A stretch of DNA of 36,742 nt from an uncultured Clostridia bacterium (GTDB taxonomy: Bacteria > Bacillota > Clostridia > TANB77 > CAG-508), in assembly GCA_944393125.1 (NCBI GenBank), contig CALXZB010000014.1, positions 1 through 36,742 of the forward strand, written 5' to 3'. The position numbers and the translations under genes are program-made. How positions within the stretch are numbered: position 1 is the first letter of the stretch; each line of letters begins with the position of its first letter. This document shows, piece after piece, positions 23,278 to 32,636 of the stretch. A model generated the notes under the pieces. The model did not search any database, was not told the origin of the DNA, and saw nothing but the letters and a program-made list of their open reading frames with translations.

Positions 23278-23580
23278 TTATATAAACTTCAAATATATTA
23301 TTAAAATGATTTCTAATATTACTAATACAGGTAATCCTATGGTAAACTTTAATTTTTTAGTCTTATGTCTAAACGTATACATTCCCGCAATTGTTCCTAT
23401 TCCTCCTCCTATTGCTGTAACAATAAATAAAGTTTGTTCAGGAATTCGCCATTTTCCTAATTTTGCCTTTCTTTTATCAGACCACATCATAAAAAAGCCA
23501 ATTAGATTTATAATTATCAAATATATTAAAATATTTTTTAATGTAAATATATTTTGTATTGATATTGCATCTTCAAACAT
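23278..23580 (-). CDS. DUF1294 family membrane protein
   Basis: DUF1294 proteins are small membrane proteins of unknown function. AAAGGAG lies 6 nt before the ATG at 23580, and the longer frame from 23622 would read through this site. The 100-aa product has three membrane helices (about 15-32, 50-68 and 79-97) and the family signature: MMWSDKRKAKLGKWRIPEQTL, then AIGGGIGTIAGMYTFRHKTKKLKF. It begins 34 nt after the polC stop, so it may be co-transcribed with polC. Confidence 0.9.
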   Translation of the reverse strand: MFEDAISIQNIFTLKNILIYLIIINLIGFFMMWSDKRKAKLGKWRIPEQTLFIVTAIGGGIGTIAGMYTFRHKTKKLKFTIGLPVLVILEIILIIYLKFI

Positions 23581-23614
23581 AATTTTCTCCTTTATCCCTA
23601 CTATCATAAATATT

Positions 23615-26600
23615 TTATCCAAATAGACTTAATTGATTGCTTTGGCTCATCCCCTCTAAACATCCAAATTGGCGTAATAATTCAGTGACAGAATCTCCTA
23701 TCTTAGCACGAATTTTCATATCATCTATAGACATAAATTTTTCTTCATTTCTAGCTTTCATAATACTTTCAGCTGCAACATTTCCAAGTCCTGAAATACT
23801 ATTTAGTGGTGGGCGTAAATATTCTCCTTCTACTTGAAACTTAGTTGCATGAGACTTATATAAATCTATTGGTAAAAATTTAAATCCTCTTTCATACATT
23901 TCTAAAACTATTTCTAGATCATCATACATATCCTTATCTTTTGGAGTTGCATTGTTTCCCATCATCTCAATTTCTTTCATCTTGTTTTTTACTTTTTCTT
24001 TTCCATTTATCATAACTTCTGCATCAAAAGCTTTTGCTCTAATTGTATAATATGCTGCATAATATGCAAGTGGAATGTGAACTTTAAACCATGCAATTCT
24101 AAAAGCATTTGTTACATATGCTGCCGCATGCGCTTTAGGGAACATGTATTTAATTTTTTCACATGATTTTACATACCAATCTGGTATATCATATTGTTTC
24201 ATAATTTCTTTAAATCCGTTCCATTTTTCTGGATCTTTTAGCGCCTTTCCTTTACGAACTGTTTCCATTATTTTAAAAGCTTTATCAGGTGGTAAGCCTT
24301 TTTTCATCAAATAAACCATAATATCATCTCTACAACAAATAGCTTCTTTTAGTGTTACAATACCTTGTTCAATCAAAGTTTGTGCATTTCCTAGCCATAC
24401 ATCTGTACCATGAGATAGCCCTGATAAACGTATTAGTTCATCAAATGTAGTTGGATGTGTATCAACAAGCATCCCTCTTGCAAATTTTGTTCCATACTCT
24501 GGTATTCCATATGTTCCAACTTCTGAATGAATTTGTTCAGGAGTTACACCCAATGCCTCTGTTGAATTAAATATTGACATTGTTTCTTTATCATCAAGTG
24601 GTATTTCTGTAGGCTTTATTCCTGTTAAATCTTGAAGCATACGAATTACAGTTGGATCATCATGTCCTAGTATATCTAGTTTTAATAAGTTTCCATCTAT
24701 TGAATGGTAGTCAAAATGTGTTGTTATTATATCAGAATTTGGATCATCTGCTGGATGTTGAACAGGTGTAAATTCATATATTTCTCTACCTTTAGGAACT
24801 ACTATAATTCCACCAGGATGTTGACCTGTTGTTCTTTTTATTCCTGTACATCCTACAGCAAGTCTTGTTATTTCCGCTTTATTTACTGGTATATTTCTTT
24901 CTTCATAATATTTTTTTACATATCCAAATGCTGTTTTATCTGCAACAGTTCCTACTGTTCCAGCTTTAAATGTTGTTCCTTTACCAAATATAACTTCTGT
25001 ATATTTATGTGCTTTAGCTTGATATTCACCTGAGAAGTTTAAATCTATATCTGGTTCCTTATCTCCATTAAATCCCAAGAAAGTTTCAAATGGTATATCC
25101 ATTCCATCTTTAGCTAGTTTATGTCCACATTTCGGACAATCTTTATCCGGCAAATCAAATCCATTTCCTATTCCATAATCAGTGAAATCTGAATATTTAC
25201 AGTTTGGACATCTATAATGTGGTTGTAATGAATTTACTTCTGTTATTCCTGTCATAAAAGCTACTAACGAAGAACCTACTGATCCTCTTGATCCAACTAT
25301 GTAACCATCTTCGTTTGACTTCCATACTAGTTTTTGTGCAATAATGTACATTACTGAATATCCATTACTTATAATTGAGTTTAATTCCTTATCTAATCTT
25401 GTTTGGACTATTTCAGGTAATGGATCTCCATATAATTCATGTGCTTTATTATACGCAATATTTTTAATGTCTTCTTCACATCCTGGAATATGTGGTGGAC
25501 ACTTTTCTGGCGATATAGGACTAATTTGATCACACATATCTGCAACTTTATTGGTATTTGTAACAACAACTTCATATGCTTTTTCTTCACCTAAATAGCT
25601 AAATTCTTGTAACATTTCTTCTGTTGTTCTCAAATATAATGGTGCTTGATTATCAGCATCTTTATATCCTTGTCCTGCCTCTAAAATACGTCTATAAATT
25701 TCATCTTGTGGATCCATAAAGTGAACATCACATGTTGCCACTACCAATTTTCCAAGTTTTTCACCTAGTTGAACTATTTTTCTATTTATATCTTTTAAAT
25801 ATTCCCTATCTGGCACCTTTCCTTCTCTTACCAAAAACTCATTATTACCTATTGGTTGGATTTCCAAATAATCATAATCTTTTGCTATATTCTCAATTTC
25901 TTCATCAGATTTTCCTAATTCTATTGCTTGATACAACTCACCTGCTTCACAAGCACTTCCTAATATTAAACCTTCTGAATACTTCTTATACAAGCTTTTT
26001 AAGATACGTGGTTTTTTGTAAAAATAGTGTAAATGTGATAATGATACTAATTTATATAAATTTCTTAACCCAATATAATTTTGTGCTAATATAATTGCAT
26101 GATATGTGTTAAGCTTTTTATATTCTTCTTTTGCAGCTTCTTCGTCTTTTCCTATTGTATCAATTTCGTCAATAGTAGTTACTCCTCTATCTTTTAATTT
26201 TTGTATCATAACATTAAATACTTTTACAGTTGTATCAACATCATCTAAGGCTCTATGTGCAACCTCAACTTTTATTCCTAGTTCTTCTGCAATTTTTCCT
26301 AATTTATATTTTTTGAAGTTTGGGAATAAATCTTTAGCAAGTGATAATGTATCTATATATGAATAATCAAATTTATATCCTAAAGTTTTAGCATTGTGTT
26401 TTAAATATCCAACATCAAATCCAGCATTATGAGCTACAATTACTGAATCGCCTAAAAATTCAAGCATTTTAGGAAATACTTTTTCTATTGTTTCTGCATC
26501 TTTTACCATATCATCTGTTATATTAGTAACCTCTATAACTCTTTGAGGAATTGGCCTTTCTGGATTTACAAAACAGCAAAATTCATCTATTACTTCTCCA

Positions 26601-28423
26601 TTTTTAACTTTCATAATTCCTATTTCAGTTATTTTATCAGTAACTGGAGAAAAACCTGTTGTTTCTAAATCTAATACACAATATGTTGTGTCTATATTTT
26701 GACCTTTACTATTTGTAACAGATTTTTCTTTGTCTGGTACAAGATATGCTTCAACACCATATATTACTTTCATATCTGGATTATCTGTACCTAGTAATTT
26801 ATGAGCTTCTGGAAATGACTGTACAACACCATGATCTGTTATTGCTATTGATTTCATTCCCCATTTCATAGCTCTTTTTATTAAATCTGTTGCAGATGTC
26901 ATTGCATCCATTTGGCTCATCTGAGTATGCATATGTAGTTCTACTCTTTTTACTTCTGAATTATCTTCTCTTGTTGTTTTTGGTAATGGTTCTGACTCTA
27001 TAATAGTATTTGCCATAATTGTTAATTCATTTGAAAAAGCATCCATTTGAGCTTTTCCTGCTAATTTTACTGCTTTGGTTCCTTTTAGTCTTTTAATTAT
27101 TTTTTTTGCATTATTTCCTGATAAAAATGCTTTACAAGTCATAGTGCTTGTTCCATCATAAATATCAATACTTAAAATTACTTTTCCAGTTTTAGTTTCT
27201 TTGTCTTCTAATGCTTGTATCTCTCCATCTATGCAGACATTTCCTGATTCTGCATTTAAATCTAGTATTTTTACAAGTGGATCATTTATTTTTATAGATG
27301 ATCCTAATATTAATGGTGTGCTTTCGTCTTCTTCTGGTAATGGTGCAATTCCTTCATCTGATATTTCTATTATAATGTTAGCCATAACTGTAATATCTCC
27401 TGCATATGCATCTAGTCCTGCTTTACCAGTTGTTTTTATTGCTTTTGCAGTTTTTATTTTTTCTAAAACTTCATTTCCTTCTGTTATATCTTTTGTAAAT
27501 GATTTACAAGTAATTATTCCTGTTCCATCATATAATTCAAAAATTAACATACCTTTTCCAGTTTTAGTTTCTCTACATTCACAATTTACAATTCTACCCT
27601 CTAAAGTTATTCTAGGATCATTTTGGCTTAAATCTTTAATTTTTTTCTTATTCTCTTTTGCTTTTGAAGCTTTACCAAATATAATATTTTCTGTTTTTGA
27701 TTGTTCATCTAGTTCAGGAGAATACATATCTTCTGTTGGCATTGCATAATCTGCATCATTATATGGACCTTGTGGAAGTGGAGGAATTTCATCTTCATCA
27801 TAATTTTTTTCATTTTTCACTGCAATTTCTTTCATTGCTTCTTCTACTGCTTTATTTTCTATTTCTTTTGTTTTTTTCTTGAATTTTTCTATTTCCGCTT
27901 CTGTTATTCTTTCTTCTATATTAATATTATATTTTTTTCCAAATAAATTTACTATTACATTTTCTAATTCTTTATCTAATTTTCTGGCTTTTAAAAAATC
28001 TGCACCCTTTATTTTCATATACACATTAATTTTATTGTCTTTAACTTCTATATCACTTTTTAATAACAATAAAGGTCTCATTAGTGGATATTTATGAGCC
28101 ATATAACATATTAAATTTTCCCATTCTGATTCTATTGATTTTTTATGTACTCCATCTTCATATTGGAATATCATATGAACTTGTGAAAATTGAAATCTAT
28201 CTCTTAAAAATTTTTCAAAATACCAAATTTCTTTTATCTCAACATATTCTTTTGAATATACTGATATTTCAAGTGTATTAATTTTTTTCATTAAATTCAT
28301 TTTTATTATTTCTGTATCTACTATATTACTATTAGTTTTATAATCATTAAATATATCTCCTATTTTTCTTTTCTTTTTCACTGTTTCTTCTTGTACTGCG
28401 ACTCTTTTTTCTTCTTCTGCCAC
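23615..28423 (-). CDS. polC: DNA polymerase III PolC
   Basis: PolC is the leading-strand replicase of low-G+C Gram-positives, with built-in 3'-5' proofreading. Domain order in the 1602-aa product: N-terminal domain (1-240), OB-fold 1 (about 268-353), OB-fold 2 (about 394-476), PHP domain starting VELHMHTQMSQMDA (495) and split around the exonuclease, exonuclease with DLETTG (D585/E587) and AHNAGFDVGYLKHN, then the palm with PDIDLNFSGEYQ, the zinc-binding CPNCKYSDF..CPKCGHKL, thumb/fingers, and the C-terminal helix-hairpin-helix. It ends QLSLFG, a beta-clamp binding motif. Usual PolC is about 1430-1465 aa with one OB-fold; the second OB explains much of the extra length. The start is GTG with GAAGGTG upstream. 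Confidence 0.97.
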   Translation of the reverse strand: MAEEEKRVAVQEETVKKKRKIGDIFNDYKTNSNIVDTEIIKMNLMKKINTLEISVYSKEYVEIKEIWYFEKFLRDRFQFSQVHMIFQYEDGVHKKSIESEWENLICYMAHKYPLMRPLLLLKSDIEVKDNKINVYMKIKGADFLKARKLDKELENVIVNLFGKKYNINIEERITEAEIEKFKKKTKEIENKAVEEAMKEIAVKNEKNYDEDEIPPLPQGPYNDADYAMPTEDMYSPELDEQSKTENIIFGKASKAKENKKKIKDLSQNDPRITLEGRIVNCECRETKTGKGMLIFELYDGTGIITCKSFTKDITEGNEVLEKIKTAKAIKTTGKAGLDAYAGDITVMANIIIEISDEGIAPLPEEDESTPLILGSSIKINDPLVKILDLNAESGNVCIDGEIQALEDKETKTGKVILSIDIYDGTSTMTCKAFLSGNNAKKIIKRLKGTKAVKLAGKAQMDAFSNELTIMANTIIESEPLPKTTREDNSEVKRVELHMHTQMSQMDAMTSATDLIKRAMKWGMKSIAITDHGVVQSFPEAHKLLGTDNPDMKVIYGVEAYLVPDKEKSVTNSKGQNIDTTYCVLDLETTGFSPVTDKITEIGIMKVKNGEVIDEFCCFVNPERPIPQRVIEVTNITDDMVKDAETIEKVFPKMLEFLGDSVIVAHNAGFDVGYLKHNAKTLGYKFDYSYIDTLSLAKDLFPNFKKYKLGKIAEELGIKVEVAHRALDDVDTTVKVFNVMIQKLKDRGVTTIDEIDTIGKDEEAAKEEYKKLNTYHAIILAQNYIGLRNLYKLVSLSHLHYFYKKPRILKSLYKKYSEGLILGSACEAGELYQAIELGKSDEEIENIAKDYDYLEIQPIGNNEFLVREGKVPDREYLKDINRKIVQLGEKLGKLVVATCDVHFMDPQDEIYRRILEAGQGYKDADNQAPLYLRTTEEMLQEFSYLGEEKAYEVVVTNTNKVADMCDQISPISPEKCPPHIPGCEEDIKNIAYNKAHELYGDPLPEIVQTRLDKELNSIISNGYSVMYIIAQKLVWKSNEDGYIVGSRGSVGSSLVAFMTGITEVNSLQPHYRCPNCKYSDFTDYGIGNGFDLPDKDCPKCGHKLAKDGMDIPFETFLGFNGDKEPDIDLNFSGEYQAKAHKYTEVIFGKGTTFKAGTVGTVADKTAFGYVKKYYEERNIPVNKAEITRLAVGCTGIKRTTGQHPGGIIVVPKGREIYEFTPVQHPADDPNSDIITTHFDYHSIDGNLLKLDILGHDDPTVIRMLQDLTGIKPTEIPLDDKETMSIFNSTEALGVTPEQIHSEVGTYGIPEYGTKFARGMLVDTHPTTFDELIRLSGLSHGTDVWLGNAQTLIEQGIVTLKEAICCRDDIMVYLMKKGLPPDKAFKIMETVRKGKALKDPEKWNGFKEIMKQYDIPDWYVKSCEKIKYMFPKAHAAAYVTNAFRIAWFKVHIPLAYYAAYYTIRAKAFDAEVMINGKEKVKNKMKEIEMMGNNATPKDKDMYDDLEIVLEMYERGFKFLPIDLYKSHATKFQVEGEYLRPPLNSISGLGNVAAESIMKARNEEKFMSIDDMKIRAKIGDSVTELLRQFGCLEGMSQSNQLSLFG

Positions 28424-28500
28424 AACTTTTCACCTTCTCGTTTTCTATTGTCTTTTTACTGTTTTATGCTATCATATTTTAGAAAAGTTTTCAATTAAAA

Positions 28501-28537
28501 AAAGAAAAAATCCTTTACAATTTAGAATTTTTTCTTT
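28501..28537 (-). terminator. Terminator of ddl
   Basis: An 11-bp perfect stem (AAAGAAAAAAT / ATTTTTTCTTT) lies just after the ddl stop and is followed by T-rich sequence on the minus strand. Confidence 0.7.
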
Positions 28538-28542
28538 TAGTT

Positions 28543-29535
28543 TTATTTATTGTTTACTGCATTTTCGATTAGCCTATCTAATAATTCAGAATATGAAATT
28601 CCTACTGCTTCAAATAATTTAGGATACATACTTATTTTAGTAAATCCTGGCATAGTGTTAATTTCATTAATATAAATTTTATTTGTTCCTTTTTCAACAA
28701 AGAAGTCAACTCTTGACAATCCTTTACCATCAATAGCTTTAAATGCTTTAATAGCAAGTTGTCTTATTTCTTTAATTTGTTCTTCTGTAATATTTGCTGG
28801 TATAAGTGTTTTTGATTCTGGCATATTATATTTAGCATCAAAACTATAAAATTCTTCAGCTGGTAATATCTCACCAACAGTTGATGCAATAACTTCTTCT
28901 CCATCTAATATTGCACATTCAACTTCTATTGAATCAATTCCCTGTTCTACTAATATTTTTGTGTCATATTGTCCTGCATATTGTATGGCCTTTTTTAACT
29001 CTTCAATATTAGTAGCTTTTTTTACACCTACAGATGAACCTGAATTAGATGGTTTTACAAATATCGGAAATTTTAACTGTTCTGTAATTTTATCTATATC
29101 AAATTCTTCTTCTTCAAAATTTTCATTAATTATTATATAATCTTCTTCAACTTTTTTTATGTATACATATGGTGCTTGTGGTATTTTTGCTTTTTCGAAT
29201 ATAATTTTACTATATACTTTATCCATTCCCACACTTGATGCTAGAACACCACATCCGACATATGGTATTTTCATCATTTCCAATAATCCTTGTATAGTTC
29301 CATCTTCCCCTCCTTTTCCATGTAACACAGGAAATACAACATCAAGTTCTTTTAAATTCCATAATAAATTATCAATTTGTTTGTCATCTTCAAACCATTT
29401 TCCATATTTGTTTATATAAATATTATGAATTTCATATTTTTCATTGTCTAAATTTTCTATTACAGATTTAGCAGACATCTCTGACACATCATGTTCTGTG
29501 GATATTCCACCATATACAACTCCTATTTTTATCAT
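28543..29535 (-). CDS. ddl: D-alanine--D-alanine ligase
   Basis: Ddl joins two D-Ala with ATP to make the end of the peptidoglycan precursor. The start at 29535 is chosen because AAAGGATG lies about 9 nt upstream; it gives MIKIGVVYGGISTEHDVS, the normal family start, and 330 aa. The ATP-grasp fold is clear: HGKGGEDGTIQGLLE, the KPSNSGSSVGVKK glycine-rich loop, EQGIDSIEVECAILDG, and the metal-binding RVDFF..EINTMPGFT. The omega loop reads EEFYSFDAKY with the Lys-Tyr pair of D-Ala-D-Ala ligases rather than the His of VanA-type D-Lac ligases, so classical vancomycin-sensitive precursors are expected. Upstream polC and this gene are separated by the ddl terminator, so they are separate units. Confidence 0.95.
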   Translation of the reverse strand: MIKIGVVYGGISTEHDVSEMSAKSVIENLDNEKYEIHNIYINKYGKWFEDDKQIDNLLWNLKELDVVFPVLHGKGGEDGTIQGLLEMMKIPYVGCGVLASSVGMDKVYSKIIFEKAKIPQAPYVYIKKVEEDYIIINENFEEEEFDIDKITEQLKFPIFVKPSNSGSSVGVKKATNIEELKKAIQYAGQYDTKILVEQGIDSIEVECAILDGEEVIASTVGEILPAEEFYSFDAKYNMPESKTLIPANITEEQIKEIRQLAIKAFKAIDGKGLSRVDFFVEKGTNKIYINEINTMPGFTKISMYPKLFEAVGISYSELLDRLIENAVNNK

Positions 29536-29693
29536 TTTTATTTCATCCTTTCTCATTTATATATATATTATTAATATATTTTTTTATTCATCAAATATTT
29601 AAATATATTTATTTTATCTTTAGTTGTATCAAAAAATTAACCTCGTGTCAATATTCTTTCTAATCTTGCATAAATATAATAGAGGTGATTTTT

Positions 29694-31457
29694 ATGCCAT
29701 TATCTTTGTCTAATAAAAAGAAACTACGAAATATGTTATTTATAGTTTTTATAATTGCAATTCTTTTATCTATTAGAATCGGCTATATTCAGTTTATATG
29801 GGGTCCTGAACTTAGTAGTATGGCAAGTTCTCAGCAATCGCAAAGCAGGAAAATAACAGCTAAACGAGGAACGATTTATGATTCAACAGGAGAATATATT
29901 TTAGCTACTAGTTCAAGTGTTGAAACAGTTAATGTTAACCCAACATTAATTCCTTCAGATCAAAAAGAAAAAATATCAAATGACCTTGCAAGAATTTTCG
30001 AATTAGATTATGAAACAGTTTTAGAAAAAGTTTCTAAGAGAAGTTCTATTGAAACAATTATACAAAAAGTTGATAAAGAAAAAACTGATGAACTAAGAAA
30101 ATGGATGTCTGAAAATAATATTACTACTGGTATAAATATTGATGAAGATTCTAAAAGATATTATCCCTATAATGACTTAGCTGCTCAAGTCATTGGATTT
30201 TGTGGCAGTGATAATCAAGGATTAGATGGAGTTGAAGCTAAATATGATAATGAATTAAAAGGCACAAATGGAAAAATTCAAAGACAAACAAATGCAACTG
30301 GAGAAAGTCTTGGTGGAGAAGAATATATTTCTGCAATTGATGGCAATAATCTATATTTAACAATAGATATGACTATTCAATCTATCGTTGAAAAGTATTT
30401 AGAAGAAGCTTGTATTGATAATGTGTGTACTGATGGTGGTAGTATTATCGCTATGGATCCACGTAATGGTGATATATTAGCAATGGCTACATATCCTAGC
30501 TATAATTTAAATACACCATATGAGCCATCAACAGATGAACTAAAAAGTATTTGGGATTCTTTAAGTCAGAAAGATAAAACCACAGAATTACAAGGATTAT
30601 GGAGAAACAAGTCTATTTCGGATACATATGAACCAGGTTCTGTTTTTAAAACTGTAACTGCTTCTGCTGCACTTGAAGAAGGAATTGTTACAGATATTGA
30701 TTCACCAGGACAATTTTGTTGCACTGGTGGAATTGAAGTAGCAGGCACTCGTATTAAATGTTGGAGATATTATAATCCACATGGTTCTGAAAGTTTAAGA
30801 GAAGCTTTAATGAATTCTTGCAATCCTGTTTTTATAGGTTTAGGACAAAAAATTGGTGTTACAAAATATTATGAATATCTAAGAAAATTTGGACTTTTTT
30901 CAAAAACAGGAATTGCTTTACCTGGCGAAGCAAATAGTATTTTTATAAAAGAAGAAAAAGCAGGCCCTGTTGAACTTGCTACAATTAGTTTTGGTCAAAG
31001 ATTTGAGATTACTCCATTGCAAATGATTACAGCTGTTTCAACTATAGCTAATAACGGAGTTTATATTAAACCTAGAATTGTAAAAAGTATTCAAAATAGT
31101 CAAACTGGTGAAATCACAGAATTGCCTATAGAAACAGGTGAACAGGTTATTTCTGAAGAAAACGCCAGAAAAGTTTTAAGTATGATGAATAGTGTTGTTT
31201 CAGAAGGAACAGGAAAAAATGCTAAAGTTGTTGGGTATAATGTTGGTGGAAAAACTGGAACTTCTGAAGATGGTGTTAATACTGGAAAATATGTTACTTC
31301 TTTTTGCGGTATTGCTGAAACTGATAATCCAAAAATAGTTTTACTTATAACTCTATATAATCCTACTGGCGAAGGAGGACATCAAGGCGGTGGCGTTGCT
31401 GCACCTGTTGGTGGAAAAATTTTAAGTGAAGTTTTACCTTATCTTGATACAAAGTAA
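29694..31457 (+). CDS. Class B penicillin-binding protein (FtsI/SpoVD type)
   Basis: This is a septal or sporulation transpeptidase that cross-links peptidoglycan. The ATG at 29694 follows AGAGGTG; the in-frame GTG at 29685 is part of that site. The 587-aa product has one N-terminal membrane helix (about 14-30), a PBP dimerisation domain (KRGTIYDSTGEYILA, then GLDGVEAKYDNEL), and the transpeptidase: SxxK in EPGSVFK (S316, K319), SxN in SCN (375-377) and GGKTGTSED. No PASTA domain follows the catalytic domain, unlike many SpoVD proteins. It stands alone on the plus strand, outside a dcw cluster, so I cannot tell FtsI from SpoVD; a sporulation role is plausible in a spore former. Confidence 0.92.
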   Translation: MPLSLSNKKKLRNMLFIVFIIAILLSIRIGYIQFIWGPELSSMASSQQSQSRKITAKRGTIYDSTGEYILATSSSVETVNVNPTLIPSDQKEKISNDLARIFELDYETVLEKVSKRSSIETIIQKVDKEKTDELRKWMSENNITTGINIDEDSKRYYPYNDLAAQVIGFCGSDNQGLDGVEAKYDNELKGTNGKIQRQTNATGESLGGEEYISAIDGNNLYLTIDMTIQSIVEKYLEEACIDNVCTDGGSIIAMDPRNGDILAMATYPSYNLNTPYEPSTDELKSIWDSLSQKDKTTELQGLWRNKSISDTYEPGSVFKTVTASAALEEGIVTDIDSPGQFCCTGGIEVAGTRIKCWRYYNPHGSESLREALMNSCNPVFIGLGQKIGVTKYYEYLRKFGLFSKTGIALPGEANSIFIKEEKAGPVELATISFGQRFEITPLQMITAVSTIANNGVYIKPRIVKSIQNSQTGEITELPIETGEQVISEENARKVLSMMNSVVSEGTGKNAKVVGYNVGGKTGTSEDGVNTGKYVTSFCGIAETDNPKIVLLITLYNPTGEGGHQGGGVAAPVGGKILSEVLPYLDTK

Positions 31458-31463
31458 AAAATT

Positions 31464-31488
31464 GAGATGACATATTATATGCCATCTC
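31464..31488 (-). terminator. Terminator of mazF with a duplicated arm
   Basis: GAGATG-CAT pairs with ATG-CATCTC (one A-C mismatch). On the minus strand the hairpin is followed by AATTTTTTA, so it ends mazF. A perfect 17-bp tandem duplication (31474-31490 and 31491-31507) repeats one arm of this hairpin. Confidence 0.65.
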
Positions 31489-31521
31489 TAATTATATGCC
31501 ATCTCTAAAATTTATATTTTT

Positions 31522-31869
31522 TTATTCTAATCCGAAGCTTACTCCTAATGCATTATTTAATCTATTAATTATTTGAGTATCATCTATATGACCTATTTTT
31601 TCTTTTAATCTACTCTTATCGATTGTTCTTATCTGTTCTGTAAGAATTACAGAATTACTCTTAAGTCCACATTTATTTTCACCAAGTTCAATATGTGTTG
31701 GCAATTTAGTTTTATTAGTTTGTGACGTTATGGCTGCAGCAATAACAGTTGGACTATACTTATTTCCCAAATCATTTTGAATTATTAAAACAGGTCTAAT
31801 TCCTCCTTGTTCTGACCCCACAACTGGACTTAAATCTGCATAAAACATATCGCCTCTTTTTATTACCAT
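31522..31869 (-). CDS. mazF: MazF/NdoA-type endoribonuclease toxin, no adjacent antitoxin
   Basis: MazF toxins cleave single-stranded mRNA at short motifs; the Firmicutes form is called NdoA/EndoA. The start at 31869 follows AGGAG by about 8 nt; the GTG at 31878 is too close. The 115-aa product has the family start [21 protein letters not shown], with RPVLIIQND and the [12 protein letters not shown] loop. No antitoxin gene (MazE/EndoAI type) lies directly upstream: the 101 nt before it hold no ORF of useful size, and then a GerS-like gene begins. Clostridial mazF often sits beside gerS and alanine racemase genes, which fits this context. Confidence 0.95.
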   Translation of the reverse strand: MVIKRGDMFYADLSPVVGSEQGGIRPVLIIQNDLGNKYSPTVIAAAITSQTNKTKLPTHIELGENKCGLKSNSVILTEQIRTIDKSRLKEKIGHIDDTQIINRLNNALGVSFGLE

Positions 31870-31970
31870 TTTCTTCACTCCTAAAACTACAATTTAAAGT
31901 CTATATTTTTTATTAGTTGAAGTAAAGTCAATAGTCTATTATATTTACATATTCAAAAAAACTACCTATT

Positions 31971-32582
31971 CTATTTTGTACTACTTACCTTTACCTCATT
32001 ATATAATATGTAAATTGTCGTTTTTTGTTGGTTGTCCTTTATTTCCATTTGTATTGGATTCTGACTTTTTTTATCAATATGTAAAATTTTTTCTTGAACA
32101 TATACATTATTTGTGTTACTACTTGTTTTCATTATTATTTCTGTTTCATTTTCTTCAAAATCTGCCTTTTCATCTTTTTTATAGTCTTCTACAAAACTGC
32201 ATAAGTCTAAGCAATTATTCCCTAGAAAATTGTAATTTTGTAAAATTGTATTTAGATTTAACTGGCTATTCTGTATTTTTAAATTTGTACCATCATTTTC
32301 TATTTTTATTCCTGAAATATTACTTGGTTCTATTACTTCTTGTGTGCTAATATTAGGGCTTTGATATGTTTGTTTTAATATATATTTGTTATTGTTTTTA
32401 TTACTTGTTACATCGACTGTTACTTGTACTTCGTATGAACTAATATTTAAAATATAGTCTACAATTTCTTGACTAGTTTTATTATTTCCATTTTTTAAAT
32501 CTTTAACCCTATTTTTATAAAAAATTATTCCTCCAACTGAAATTATAACAATCAATAATATCAACCAATATTCTTTTTTCAT
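31971..32582 (-). CDS. GerS-like membrane-anchored germination protein
   Basis: GerS-type proteins have a LolA-like beta fold; in Clostridioides GerS is needed for cortex modification and germination and works with CwlD. The 203-aa product has an N-terminal membrane helix (about 5-22) without a lipobox cysteine, then a beta-rich domain: YEVQVTVDVTSNKNNNKYILKQTY, SPNISTQEVIEPSNISGIKIENDGTNLKIQNSQLNL, and a C-terminal NPIQMEIKDNQQKTTIYILYNEV strand pair. The adjacent mazF and the nearby cwlD agree with a GerS-like role. The match to GerS is by pattern and context, so I give moderate confidence. Confidence 0.6.
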   Translation of the reverse strand: MKKEYWLILLIVIISVGGIIFYKNRVKDLKNGNNKTSQEIVDYILNISSYEVQVTVDVTSNKNNNKYILKQTYQSPNISTQEVIEPSNISGIKIENDGTNLKIQNSQLNLNTILQNYNFLGNNCLDLCSFVEDYKKDEKADFEENETEIIMKTSSNTNNVYVQEKILHIDKKSQNPIQMEIKDNQQKTTIYILYNEVKVSSTK

Positions 32583-32604
32583 TACAGCCTCCCTTATAAA
32601 AAAA

Positions 32605-32628
32605 TAATAGGAAAAATTTTTCCTATTA
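32605..32628 (-). terminator. Terminator after dusB (24-bp perfect palindrome)
   Basis: The TAATAGGAAAAA / TTTTTCCTATTA arms pair perfectly with almost no loop. Eight T follow on the minus strand. It ends the minD-minE-rodA-dusB unit. Confidence 0.75.
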
Positions 32629-32636
32629 AATTATAT

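Noticed and set aside
24704-28281. Several plus-strand ORFs inside polC
   Set aside because: They are shadows in AT-rich sequence opposite a well conserved gene, with no ribosome sites or recognisable domains.
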